The notes under the pieces are model-generated. The model was not told where the DNA came from. It saw nothing but the letters and a program-made list of their open reading frames with translations, and searched no databases. Positions 21,389 through 30,091 of a stretch of 64,000 nucleotides of DNA are shown in pieces. Made by a program: the position numbers and the translations under genes. Location of the stretch: contig NZ_MSRC01000007.1 in assembly GCF_010093085.1 (NCBI RefSeq), positions 372,001-436,000 on the forward strand. Reading direction: 5' to 3'. Origin of the DNA: Bacillus sp. SKDU12. GTDB lineage: Bacteria; Bacillota; Bacilli; Bacillales; Bacillaceae. Each line of letters begins with the position of its first letter. Position 1 is the stretch's first letter.

Positions 21389-21424
21389 GCACCCTGCATG
21401 TTCGATGTAGAGGTGCTTTTCTTT
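21389..21424 (+). terminator. rsiX terminator
   Basis: GCACC-CTGCAT / ATGTAG-A-GGTGC hairpin with T-rich tail. Confidence 0.75.
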
Positions 21425-21669
21425 TGTCTGCATTTTTACGAAATTACACCAGTTATACGCCACATAAGCTAGGGATTACAAAATAAAAAACGTCAACTCA
21501 ATATCGAATCAAAAATTATCTGTATCATGCGTCAAAAGCAGCGTAACGAATCACTTTAGGGGTTTGCTTCACTTCAGCTCTTTTCAACTTTTTATATAAT
21601 AGAAATTTTCAAAAAAAACCTTGGCGTGTATAATAAAAAAAGGGTACCGATTGAAAGGATTTGAGACGA
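21425..21669. other. rsiX-aroD intergenic region
   Basis: About 245 bp with no well-supported gene. A TATAAT at 21629-21634 with TTTTCA 17 nt upstream is the likely aroD promoter. On the reverse strand 21525-21587 can encode LKRAEVKQTPKVIRYAAFDA from a TTG without a ribosome site; see findings. Confidence 0.5.
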
Positions 21670-22437
21670 GTGAACGTGTTAACAATTAAAGGAGTTTCTA
21701 TTGGTGAAGGAATGCCGAAAATCATCGTTCCGCTAATGGGCAAAACGGAAAATCAAATTTTGAATGAAGCAGAAGCTGTAAAACTGCTGAATCCGGACAT
21801 TGTAGAGTGGCGAGTCGATGTATTTGAAAAAGCAAATGACAAAGCAGCCGTCACAAAGATGATTTCTAAGCTTCGGGAATCTTTAGCGGATATACTGTTT
21901 CTATTTACATTTAGAACTCATAAAGAAGGCGGGAGCATGAAAATGGATGAAAGCTCCTATATTGCTTTACTGGAAGCGGCAGTTCGAACAAAAGAAATTG
22001 ACCTTATTGACATTGAATTATTTTCAGGAGATGCAAACGTGGAAGCTTTCGTATCGCTGGCAGAAGAACATCATGTTTATGTAGTGATGTCAAATCATGA
22101 TTTTGAGAACACACCTGCGAAAGAGGTGATTCTGTCGAGACTTCGAAAAATGCAGGATTTAGGCGCGCATATTCCGAAAATTGCTGTCATGCCAAATGAT
22201 ACGGGAGATATTTTAACACTGCTTGATGCGACGTACACAATGAAAACAACATATGCAGACCGTCCAATTATTACGATGTCAATGGCAGAAACAGGGCTGA
22301 TCAGCAGGCTAAGCGGGGAGGTTTTTGGATCAGCTTGCACGTTTGGGGCAGGAGAAGAAGCCTCGGCACCTGGCCAAATCCCTGTTTCTGAGCTGAGGAA
22401 TTTTTTAGAGATTCTGCACAAAAATACACGAAAATAG
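21670..22437 (+). CDS. aroD: 3-dehydroquinate dehydratase, type I (AroD, also called AroC in Bacillus)
   Basis: Third step of the shikimate pathway. Type I (Schiff-base) enzyme of 255 residues: EWRVDVFE, FTFRTHKEGG, the His in VVMSNHDF, and the Schiff-base lysine in the segment HIPKIAVMP. GTG 21670 gives VNVLTIKGVSIGEGMPKI, the expected N-terminus, and lies 11 nt after AAAGG; an in-frame TTG at 21661 is too close to that site. Lies away from the aroF supraoperon. Confidence 0.95.
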   Translation: MNVLTIKGVSIGEGMPKIIVPLMGKTENQILNEAEAVKLLNPDIVEWRVDVFEKANDKAAVTKMISKLRESLADILFLFTFRTHKEGGSMKMDESSYIALLEAAVRTKEIDLIDIELFSGDANVEAFVSLAEEHHVYVVMSNHDFENTPAKEVILSRLRKMQDLGAHIPKIAVMPNDTGDILTLLDATYTMKTTYADRPIITMSMAETGLISRLSGEVFGSACTFGAGEEASAPGQIPVSELRNFLEILHKNTRK

Positions 22438-22444
22438 AACAATA

Positions 22445-22475
22445 AAAAACTCAAGCTTCAAAAGCTTGAGTTTTT
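22445..22475. terminator. Bidirectional terminator aroD / serA
   Basis: AAAAACTCAAGCTT (22445-22458) and AAGCTTGAGTTTTT (22462-22475) are perfectly complementary, with A and T runs on both sides, between convergent genes. Confidence 0.9.
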
Positions 22476-22478
22476 AAA

Positions 22479-24056
22479 TTACGGAAGATCAATGAGCTTC
22501 ACAGACACAATGTCAGAAACGTTTGTTAGCTCTTTCACAATTTTATCTTCCAAATGTCTGTCAAATGAAAGCATCATGATGGCTTCTCCGCCTTTTTCTT
22601 TACGGCCAACCTGCATGGTTGCAATGTTAATATCATTATCTCCGAGAATACGTCCTACTTTGCCGATGACACCTGTTGTATCTCGATGCTGAATATATAC
22701 AAGGTGACCTGTCGGATAAAAATCGATATTAAATCCGTTGATCTCGACAATACGCTCTCCGAAATTAGGGATATACGTAGCTGTCACAGTAAAGGTACTG
22801 CGATCTCCTGTCACTTTTACGCTTATGCAGTTATCGTATCCAGATTCAGTAGAGGAAATCTTTTCACTGAAGCTGATGCCGCGTTCTTTTGCGACACCGC
22901 CGGCATTGACTTCGTTAACTGTTGAGTCGACGCGCTGTTTTAAAAAGCCTGACAGAAGGCTTTTTGTAATGAACGATGTTTCAAGTTTGGCAATTGTACC
23001 TTCATATTGGATGGCAACATCCTGTACAGGCTCTTTCATGCATTGGGATACGAGGCTGCCGATTTTTCCTGCGATTTGATGGTAAGGCTTAATCTTAGCA
23101 AATTCATCTTTTGTCATGGCAGGCAGGTTGATAGCTGACATTACAGGAAGGCCTTTTGCGAATTGCAAAACTTCTTCTGACACTTGAGCCGCCACATTCA
23201 GCTGAGCTTCTTTCGTCGATGCTCCCAAATGAGGAGTGGCAATCACTAATGGATGATCAACGAGTTTATTCTCAACTGGAGGTTCAACTTCAAAAACGTC
23301 CAGCGCCGCTCCGGCAACATGTCCGCTTTCCAATGCTTCGAGAAGCGCCGCTTCATCGATAATACCGCCTCGCGCACAGTTAATTAAGCGAACGCCTTTT
23401 TTCGTTTTAGCGATCGTTTCTTTATTTAATAAGCCTTTTGTTTCTTTTGTCAAAGGTGTATGAACGGTAATAATATCGGCGTTTTCAAGCACTTCTTCAA
23501 ATGTACGGCTGTTTACCCCGATTTTTTTCGCTCTCTCTTCAGTTAAGAAAGGATCAAAAACGTGAACAGTCATACCAAATGCTCGCGCGCGCTGTGCAAT
23601 TTCGCTTCCGATTCGGCCTAATCCGACAATTCCAAGCGTTTTTCCATAAAGCTCTGAACCGACGTAAGCTGTACGATTCCACTCTTTGGATTTCACTGAG
23701 ATATTAGCCTGAGGAATGTGTCGCATTAAGGAAGAGATCATCGCAAATGTATGCTCAGCTGTCGAAATGGTGTTTCCATTTGGGGCGTTAATCACGATTA
23801 CCCCATGTTTAGTCGCTTCGTCAATATCGATATTATCTACACCGACACCAGCTCTTCCGACAATTTTTAAAGAAGTCATTTTTTTGAAAAGGTCTTCTGT
23901 CACTTTTGTCGCGCTTCTCACCAAAAGAGCATCAAAAGTATGTAATTCCTCCTCTGCTTCTGTTACGTTTTTTTGAACGATTTCAATAAAATCTGAATCA
24001 ATAAGTGGCTGTAAACCGTCATTGCTCATTTTGTCTGAGACCAATACTCGAAACAT
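22479..24056 (-). CDS. serA: D-3-phosphoglycerate dehydrogenase
   Basis: First step of serine synthesis. 525-residue long form: catalytic and Rossmann domains (about 1-310) with GRAGVGVDNID, LGIVGLGRIGSEIAQRA and the catalytic His in ATPHLGAST; an intervening ASB domain; and a C-terminal ACT domain (about 450-525, YIQHRDTTGVIGKVGRILG) for serine feedback. ATG 24056 is preceded by AGGAGG. Single gene with a strong promoter and no leader attenuator seen. Confidence 0.97.
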   Translation of the reverse strand: MFRVLVSDKMSNDGLQPLIDSDFIEIVQKNVTEAEEELHTFDALLVRSATKVTEDLFKKMTSLKIVGRAGVGVDNIDIDEATKHGVIVINAPNGNTISTAEHTFAMISSLMRHIPQANISVKSKEWNRTAYVGSELYGKTLGIVGLGRIGSEIAQRARAFGMTVHVFDPFLTEERAKKIGVNSRTFEEVLENADIITVHTPLTKETKGLLNKETIAKTKKGVRLINCARGGIIDEAALLEALESGHVAGAALDVFEVEPPVENKLVDHPLVIATPHLGASTKEAQLNVAAQVSEEVLQFAKGLPVMSAINLPAMTKDEFAKIKPYHQIAGKIGSLVSQCMKEPVQDVAIQYEGTIAKLETSFITKSLLSGFLKQRVDSTVNEVNAGGVAKERGISFSEKISSTESGYDNCISVKVTGDRSTFTVTATYIPNFGERIVEINGFNIDFYPTGHLVYIQHRDTTGVIGKVGRILGDNDINIATMQVGRKEKGGEAIMMLSFDRHLEDKIVKELTNVSDIVSVKLIDLP

Positions 24057-24096
24057 CGTTAGATTTCCTCCTAAATTGACAAACTAAATATCTGAT

Positions 24097-24125
24097 AATT
24101 TAACATATTCTTAATAGAGTGTCAA
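24097..24125 (-). promoter_or_regulatory. sigma-A promoter of serA
   Basis: On the reverse strand TTGACA (24120-24125) and TGT-TAAATT (-10 at 24097-24102) are 17 nt apart, about 40 bp before the start codon. Confidence 0.85.
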
Positions 24126-24159
24126 TGTATATTGACGCAGTAAAGGATAAAAGAAAGGC

Positions 24160-24188
24160 TTGAAAAAACAACATTTTTCTATTATATA
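24160..24188 (+). promoter_or_regulatory. Candidate ribU promoter
   Basis: TTGAAA (24160-24165), 17-nt spacer, TATATA (24183-24188). A TATAAT at 24230-24235 is an alternative -10 but has no good -35. Confidence 0.4.
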
Positions 24189-24255
24189 TAATTTGAAGCA
24201 ATTCTCTATACAGCCAACCGGTTATCGTTTATAATGAAATTAAATTCATATGATC

Positions 24256-24480
24256 AATCTTCGGGGCAGGGTGAAATTCCCTACCGGCGGTGATGAGCCG
24301 ATGGCTCTAAGCCCGCGAGCTGTTTTTACAGCAGGATTCGGTGAAATTCCGGAGCCGACAGTACAGTCTGGATGGGAGAAGGTAGAGGTTCATAAGCGTT
24401 TTGAAATTGTCATTTCAAACGTTTCTTTGACTAGCCTAATTTTCGAAACCCCGCTTTTATACATAAAGCGGTTTTTTTTA
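24256..24480 (+). promoter_or_regulatory. FMN riboswitch and terminator upstream of ribU
   Basis: A second complete RFN aptamer at 24256-24388: TCTTCGGGGCAGGGTGAAATTCCC, ACCGGCGGTGATGAGCC, AGCCCGCGAGC, GAGCCGACAGTACAGTCTGGATGGGAGAAG. It is followed by a terminator-like hairpin (CCGCTTT / AAAGCGG plus T8, 24451-24480). It controls the riboflavin importer by FMN. With the serA promoter it fills the gene-free stretch 24057-24540. Confidence 0.96.
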
Positions 24481-24540
24481 TTGGCTGGAAAAGAACCTTT
24501 CCGTTTTCGAGTAAGATATGATCGAAAAGGAGAGAGTGTA

Positions 24541-25113
24541 ATGAAAGTAAAAAAATTAGTTGTGATCAGTATGCTGAGCAGTATTGCATTTGTTCTGATG
24601 CTGTTGAATTTCCCGTTTCCGGGTCTTCCGGATTATTTAAAAATTGATTTTAGCGACGTGCCCGCTATTATTGCCATTCTGATTTACGGACCTTTGGCCG
24701 GTATTGCTGTAGAAGGAATCAAAAATGTTCTACAATATATCATTCAAGGGAGCATGGCTGGAGTTCCTGTAGGGCAAGTTGCAAACTTTATCGCAGGCAC
24801 ACTCTTTATATTACCGACTGCTTTCTTATTTAAAAAGCTGAACTCAACAAAGGGCTTGGCTGTCAGTCTTCTTCTGGGAACTGCAGCGATGACCATTTTG
24901 ATGAGCATCTTAAATTATGTTCTGATTCTTCCGGCATACACGTGGTTTTTGCATTCACCGGTATTATCTGACAGCGCGCTGAAAACAGCGGTCGTCGCAG
25001 GTATCCTGCCGTTTAACATCATAAAAGGCATTATCATTACAATTGTATTCTCACTTATTTTCATCAAGCTTAAGCCATGGATTGAACAGCAGCGAAGCGC
25101 GCATATCCATTAA
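24541..25113 (+). CDS. ribU: Riboflavin transporter RibU (FmnP/YpaA), ECF S component
   Basis: Substrate-binding membrane subunit of an energy-coupling-factor transporter; needs the EcfAA'T module encoded elsewhere. 190 residues from ATG 24541 behind AAAGGAGAGAG, with six hydrophobic segments; the family motifs LNFPFPGLPDYLKIDFSDVPAII and the helix GILPFNIIKGII are present. The frame stays open upstream through the riboswitch, which is chance: the leader is not translated. Confidence 0.95.
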   Translation: MKVKKLVVISMLSSIAFVLMLLNFPFPGLPDYLKIDFSDVPAIIAILIYGPLAGIAVEGIKNVLQYIIQGSMAGVPVGQVANFIAGTLFILPTAFLFKKLNSTKGLAVSLLLGTAAMTILMSILNYVLILPAYTWFLHSPVLSDSALKTAVVAGILPFNIIKGIIITIVFSLIFIKLKPWIEQQRSAHIH

Positions 25114-25115
25114 TG

Positions 25116-25144
25116 AAAAAAGCTCCCGCAGGGGAGCTTTTTTT
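25116..25144. terminator. Bidirectional terminator ribU / fer
   Basis: AAAGCTCCC / GGGAGCTTT with A and T runs either side, between convergent genes. Confidence 0.9.
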
Positions 25145-25151
25145 GTTGCTT

Positions 25152-25457
<306 letters not shown>

Positions 25458-25664
25458 TCAATTTAACACCTATTCCCTTACTTATTGTAATGATGTTGCT
25501 GCCACATTTCAACAGAAAAATGATTGAGAATGCTTATCACATAAGGGGTCATCTACATAACATCCCCCTTAACGATGACTTTAAACGTCGATTTCTGTTA
25601 GAAATCTGTTAAAATAAAAGGAGCAAATCAACGATTTTTGTCAGGAAGAATGTGGGTGAATAGG

Positions 25665-26723
25665 TTGTCATTAAATTATTTCGATATTATGGTTCTCGAT
25701 TGCCTTTATAAAATGAACGGAGAACGGTCGGGAAGCGCTGTTTTCCACCTATTCAAGGGCAAAAGATCGTCACAAACCATTCAAGATGCCGGCCTATTTC
25801 AGACTGCGAAATACTTTGGGATAGCGCCGCAATGTTCGAGAAGAGATATTTCAGCGTCACTTACTAAGCTTGAACAGCATTCCTACCTTGAATCATTGTT
25901 TGAAACAGATACATACAAAGCAACAGCCAGCGGAACAGCAGCTTTAAGCCGTGCTCTTACTGAGCGGCCTTGGCCGGCACACTGCCACGGCGCTTATTAC
26001 CAGCAGGCAGCTAGAGTACTTTGGAAAAGACTATCTCTGCTTGTGCAGGTTTTATCCCATAAACTGCAAGGAAGCAGGCAATATATCCCTGTCACCAAGG
26101 ATTACAAGACACTTCACTGGGTCAAGAGATTCCTGTTTCGGCATACGGATCATATAGAGATGGCAAACAGTCTTTTTGCCATGCTGGAAGCGCATTTGCA
26201 GAAGCTTGATGATAAGGCAGCGCAAATTTTTGTCTATTCCTTAACCTCGCACCATAGGATTGGTTATACAAGCAGGCAGCTTGCTGACGCGCTCAAAGAA
26301 GATGAATGGTATGTGTATATTATGTTTTGGGCTTCGGTACATTACTTTATTTATTCTCTGCCGGCATGTGAACATTCACTGTTAAAAGACCTTCTCTCTG
26401 ATGTGCATTTAGAGAATGCCTTGACAGAGTCAACGAGGAAAACATGGCAGATGGTCAAACAAGGGATCCCGATACAGCGAATTGCTGAAATCAGAAAGCT
26501 GAAAACAGCCACGATCGAAGACCATATTGTTGAAATTTCTCTTCATGAGCCTGCGTTTGTGATTGATGACTATGTAACAGTGGAAGATCAGATCAAGATC
26601 ACAGAGTTTTCCAAGCGGATGCAGACGAACAAAATCAAACAAATTCGCGACGGGCTTGAACAGCAATTTAGCTACTTTCAAATCAGACTGGCATTGACAA
26701 AGCAGGTGCAGCAATATGACTGA
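25665..26723 (+). CDS. ypbB: YpbB, helix-turn-helix protein paired with RecS
   Basis: 352-residue protein with no catalytic motif. The C-terminal part (about 255-350) resembles the helix-turn-helix / HRDC-like region often attached to RecQ helicases (GIPIQRIAEIRKLKTATIEDHIVEI), so it may be a split-off RecQ accessory domain. TTG 25665 behind GGGTGA gives the expected length; GTG 25656 and TTG 25638 are alternatives. Overlaps recS by 8 bp, which supports joint function. Role inferred from context. Confidence 0.85.
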   Translation: MSLNYFDIMVLDCLYKMNGERSGSAVFHLFKGKRSSQTIQDAGLFQTAKYFGIAPQCSRRDISASLTKLEQHSYLESLFETDTYKATASGTAALSRALTERPWPAHCHGAYYQQAARVLWKRLSLLVQVLSHKLQGSRQYIPVTKDYKTLHWVKRFLFRHTDHIEMANSLFAMLEAHLQKLDDKAAQIFVYSLTSHHRIGYTSRQLADALKEDEWYVYIMFWASVHYFIYSLPACEHSLLKDLLSDVHLENALTESTRKTWQMVKQGIPIQRIAEIRKLKTATIEDHIVEISLHEPAFVIDDYVTVEDQIKITEFSKRMQTNKIKQIRDGLEQQFSYFQIRLALTKQVQQYD

Positions 26724-28206
26724 ATTACAGAAAACGTTATATCAGTTTTTTGGTTTTACTTCCTTTAAAAAAGGGCAGGAGGACATTATTAGAAGCGTGC
26801 TTAGCGGGAAGGATACCATTGCGATGCTTCCGACCGGAGGAGGGAAATCGCTTTGCTACCAGCTTCCTGGCTATATGCTTGACGGCATGGTGTTAATTGT
26901 TTCACCGCTGCTTTCTTTAATGGAGGATCAAGTTCAGCAGCTGAAAGCGCGGGGTGAAAAGCGTGCGGCTGCTTTGAACAGTATGCTTAGCAGGCAGGAA
27001 AGACAATTGGTTTTGGAGCATATTCACCGATATAAATTTTTGTACTTGTCCCCGGAGGCTTTGCAGTCGCCATATGTGTTGGAAAAATTGAAAAGTGTCC
27101 CGATCAGCTTATTCGTTATTGATGAGGCGCATTGTATTTCTGAATGGGGGCACGACTTCAGGCCTGACTATTCAAAGCTCGGACAGCTGAGAAAAAAACT
27201 TGGGCACCCACCTGTTTTGGCATTGACAGCTACAGCGACAAAGGATACGTTGCAAGATGTCACGAACCTGCTGGAGCTGCAGCATGCTCAACGGCATCTC
27301 AACTCAGTCAATCGGCCAAATATCGCACTCCGTATTGAAAATGCGGAAAATCCTGCCGAAAAAATAGATAGGGTAATTCAGCTGGTTGAAAACCTGCAAG
27401 GGCCGGGAATTGTTTATTGCCCGACACGGAAATGGGCCGAAGAATTAGCGGGCGAAATTAAAAGCAAGACGAGCAGCAGAGCTGACTTTTACCATGGTGG
27501 TATGGAGTCTGGCGATAGGATTTTAATACAACAGCAGTTTATTCATAACCAGCTTGATGTGATATGTTGTACGAATGCGTTTGGAATGGGTGTCGATAAG
27601 CCTGATATCAGGTATGTGATTCATTTTCATCTCCCGCAGACGGCCGAAGCTTTTATGCAGGAAATCGGCAGAGCTGGACGTGATGGAAAACCAAGTGTCA
27701 GCATTTTGCTGCGGGCGCCAGGTGATTTTGAATTGCAAGAGCAGATTATCCAAATGGAGAGTGTTACAGCTGGAGAAATCGCAGAAGTCATCCGCGTGCT
27801 TGAAAAAACAGATGAGCAGGATGAGAGAAGGCTGCGCGACGTAATCATGCAATATGGTGTCGGAGAGACACAGGCCCGTATGATGATCCATCTCTTTATG
27901 CAGGGGAAAACATCAATTGAACTGATGGAGCAGGAAATTTCATCTCGTATAGAGCTGAAGAGGGAAAAAATGCACCGCGTATCTTTTCTGCTTCAGCGTG
28001 ACGGTTGTGTAAGGCAATCATTGTTATCTTATTTTGATGAAGCATATGAGCTTGAAGACGAAAATTTCCCGTGCTGTTCACATTGCGGTTTTGATTTATC
28101 CTTGTATAAACAAAAAGGAGAACGGAGTAAAATGACGTCATTAGACAGCTGGAGTTCGGAATTGAACCGTATATTCAGCTTTCAGACTGTAGGTGAGCTG
28201 AACTGA
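26716..28206 (+). CDS. recS: RecQ-like ATP-dependent DNA helicase RecS
   Basis: 3'-5' helicase of the RecQ family working with RecJ and SSB at stalled forks. 496 residues: motif I MLPTGGGKSLCYQLP, motif II IDEAHCISEWGHDFRP, motif III ALTATAT, motifs V/VI FGMGVDKPDIRYVIHF and QEIGRAGRDG. The C-terminal RQC zinc-binding cysteines are reduced (CCSHCG near 455), and no HRDC domain follows; it is shorter than RecQ, as is normal for RecS. Also named recQ or ypbC. Confidence 0.93.
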   Translation: MTELQKTLYQFFGFTSFKKGQEDIIRSVLSGKDTIAMLPTGGGKSLCYQLPGYMLDGMVLIVSPLLSLMEDQVQQLKARGEKRAAALNSMLSRQERQLVLEHIHRYKFLYLSPEALQSPYVLEKLKSVPISLFVIDEAHCISEWGHDFRPDYSKLGQLRKKLGHPPVLALTATATKDTLQDVTNLLELQHAQRHLNSVNRPNIALRIENAENPAEKIDRVIQLVENLQGPGIVYCPTRKWAEELAGEIKSKTSSRADFYHGGMESGDRILIQQQFIHNQLDVICCTNAFGMGVDKPDIRYVIHFHLPQTAEAFMQEIGRAGRDGKPSVSILLRAPGDFELQEQIIQMESVTAGEIAEVIRVLEKTDEQDERRLRDVIMQYGVGETQARMMIHLFMQGKTSIELMEQEISSRIELKREKMHRVSFLLQRDGCVRQSLLSYFDEAYELEDENFPCCSHCGFDLSLYKQKGERSKMTSLDSWSSELNRIFSFQTVGELN

Positions 28207-28232
28207 AACAGCAGAAGGATTTCATTCAGCAT

Positions 28233-28832
28233 ATGTCTGATCGAGATATGCTCAAGCAGTTATATTTGACACAGCTTTTCCTTATGATTGCCGCAGTTTT
28301 AGCTGGATTATTCTTTTTCAATGACGTAAGAGACGTACTAAAACTCTGGGATATTCGCGATATGAGAATCATATGGCATGGTGTTTCTCTTTCGGTTATT
28401 GTGATTTTAGCTGATATGGCAGTGATGAAATGGTGTCCGCCTCATTTATATGATGACGGCGGAATCAATAAAAAAATATTCAGTAAGAGGTCAATCCCTC
28501 ATATTATATTTTTAACGCTTCTGATTGCTTTCGCGGAAGAAATGTTATTCAGAGGAGTGCTGCAGACTCATATCGGTCTTTGGGCGGCCAGCCTTGTGTT
28601 TGCCGCTCTGCACTTTCGATATTTGTCAAAATGGCTGTTATTTATCATGGTGACAGCAATCAGCTTTTTGCTCGGTCTGATGTATAAATGGACCGGTAAC
28701 TTATTTGTTCCGGTGACGGCGCACTTTATTATCGATGCCGTGTTTGCCTGTCAGATTCGTTTAGAACATGTGAGGAGGGATAAACATGACGAACATGTCG
28801 AGAGTAGAGAGAAGAAAAAAACAGAATCTTGA
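28233..28832 (+). CDS. ypbD: YpbD, CPBP-family intramembrane protease
   Basis: Membrane protein of the CAAX protease / bacteriocin-processing (Abi) family. Motif 1 is AEEMLFRGVLQ (about residues 108-118) and the second-motif histidines are in FAALHFRY and the TAHFIIDAVF segment. 199 residues from ATG 28233, whose ribosome site (AAGGA at 28215-28219) is 13 nt away, rather far. In-frame codons continue upstream to a CTG at 28203 overlapping the recS stop, closer behind AGGTGAG, so the true start may be there. Overlaps ypbE by 47 bp. Confidence 0.85.
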   Translation: MSDRDMLKQLYLTQLFLMIAAVLAGLFFFNDVRDVLKLWDIRDMRIIWHGVSLSVIVILADMAVMKWCPPHLYDDGGINKKIFSKRSIPHIIFLTLLIAFAEEMLFRGVLQTHIGLWAASLVFAALHFRYLSKWLLFIMVTAISFLLGLMYKWTGNLFVPVTAHFIIDAVFACQIRLEHVRRDKHDEHVESREKKKTES

Positions 28833-29502
28833 TGAAGATCACGCGTTGGCGGACGATTATTTCGATGAGGATGAAGAAAGCCTTCCGACAAGGCAAACTG
28901 TTAAAAATCAAAGAGAACAGAAAAAAAAGCAAGGTAAAACAAAAACGCCATTATTCACTATACTCGCTGTATTATTTGTATTTGTGCCGGTTATCGTTTT
29001 AATCAGTTTATTTTATCTGAAAGACCACCCGGATGATCATGAAGATGTGTTTATCGACAGAAGCCAAAGTGAATATGAGATTGTTCCGAAACAAAAGGAC
29101 AAAAAAGACACCAATGAATCCAAAGAAATGAAAGAGACCGCACTGCAGAAAGAGTCAAAAAAACAGGCTGAGGACACAAAGGCAAAAAAACCTGCGAAAC
29201 CAACACCTGATAAGAAACAGTATGCTGCAGCGGAAAAAGAAGACTCAGCAAATAAAGAGGAAGCAGCAGCTGCTGCTTCCTCTTCCCAGCAAGAAGATGT
29301 GCAGCCGCCGGCAAAACAAGCTCATCCTGAGCCGAAACGAGTTGTCAAGCACACTGTGCAAAAGAAAGAAACGCTGTACCGCATTTCTATGAAGTATTAT
29401 AAAAGCCGGACGGGAGAAGAAAAAATTCGCGCGTATAATCATCTGAGTGGAAATGAGGTTTACACCGGACAAGTTTTGGACATCCCTTTAATGGAGGAAT
29501 AG
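28786..29502 (+). CDS. ypbE: YpbE, LysM-domain membrane protein
   Basis: 238 residues: charged cytoplasmic N-terminus, a single TM helix (about 54-77), a long Lys/Glu/Ala-rich low-complexity linker (about 95-185) and one LysM peptidoglycan-binding domain at the end (HTVQKKETLYRISMKYY ... GQVLDIPL). Topology suggests anchoring to membrane and wall at once. Function unknown. Translationally coupled to ypbD. Confidence 0.88.
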   Translation: MTNMSRVERRKKQNLDEDHALADDYFDEDEESLPTRQTVKNQREQKKKQGKTKTPLFTILAVLFVFVPVIVLISLFYLKDHPDDHEDVFIDRSQSEYEIVPKQKDKKDTNESKEMKETALQKESKKQAEDTKAKKPAKPTPDKKQYAAAEKEDSANKEEAAAAASSSQQEDVQPPAKQAHPEPKRVVKHTVQKKETLYRISMKYYKSRTGEEKIRAYNHLSGNEVYTGQVLDIPLMEE

Positions 29503-29564
29503 GGCATTTTTTTTATTTTACGCTCATATATTGTAGCAATGAAAATGGACAAGGTGTGAAGCGT

Positions 29565-30008
29565 ATGGGATCCCTATGGAATCAGATAGACCAGTTTACA
29601 GACGCGCCGACCAAACAAATGCTCCAAGCACTCGTGAAACGAAAACAAAAATTTGAAAACTATACGTCGCAATGCCGCAGATGGCGATGGGCTTCACTCA
29701 TTTGCTTAGGCTTATTATGTCTTATGGTCATAATCAAAAGCCCGGCGCCTCAGCACATTCTTCAAGAAATGCTTAGCCATACCTTTTATTTGTTTTGGAT
29801 GATGGCAACCGCTTTTGCATACTGCACGTCTCATTATTTTAAAAAAAAGGAAGAAAAAGCTGAGGTTGATTTTCATAAGCTGAGATGTGAAATTATTCAA
29901 AAAAGCACTGATCTTTGGCCGCAGCCGGACAAATGGCGGGCGAGAGAATCTGTTTTTCAAATGATGAAGCACAAATATGATATTAATCTATATTTTGAAA
30001 GTAAATAA
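29565..30008 (+). CDS. ypbF: YpbF, small membrane protein
   Basis: 147 residues from ATG 29565 (AAGGTG upstream); an in-frame GTG at 29556 is possible. Two hydrophobic helices (about 42-61 and 76-95) with charged ends, DUF2663-like. No motif points to a function. Own terminator downstream. Confidence 0.8.
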   Translation: MGSLWNQIDQFTDAPTKQMLQALVKRKQKFENYTSQCRRWRWASLICLGLLCLMVIIKSPAPQHILQEMLSHTFYLFWMMATAFAYCTSHYFKKKEEKAEVDFHKLRCEIIQKSTDLWPQPDKWRARESVFQMMKHKYDINLYFESK

Positions 30009-30012
30009 AATC

Positions 30013-30048
30013 GGGCGTTTTCTCAAACGATAGAAACGTCTTTTTTTA
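30013..30048 (+). terminator. ypbF terminator
   Basis: GGGCGTTTTC / GAAACGTC stem (with a bulge) and T7. It overlaps the ECF promoter of ypbG. Confidence 0.7.
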
Positions 30049-30057
30049 TTGTCCGTC
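30032..30057 (+). promoter_or_regulatory. sigma-M-type promoter of ypbG
   Basis: AGAAAC (30032-30037), 16-nt spacer, CGTC (30054-30057), 35 bp before the ypbG start. One mismatch in the -35 (TGAAAC expected). Confidence 0.6.
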
Positions 30058-30091
30058 TTATTGATAAGTTCTAAAAGAATGGAGCGTTTTT

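Noticed and set aside
24250-24540. Open frame extending ribU upstream by about 97 codons across the riboswitch
   Set aside because: It translates the RFN aptamer and its terminator. The FMN-riboswitch sequence is fully explained as RNA, and ATG 24541 with a good ribosome site gives the known protein.
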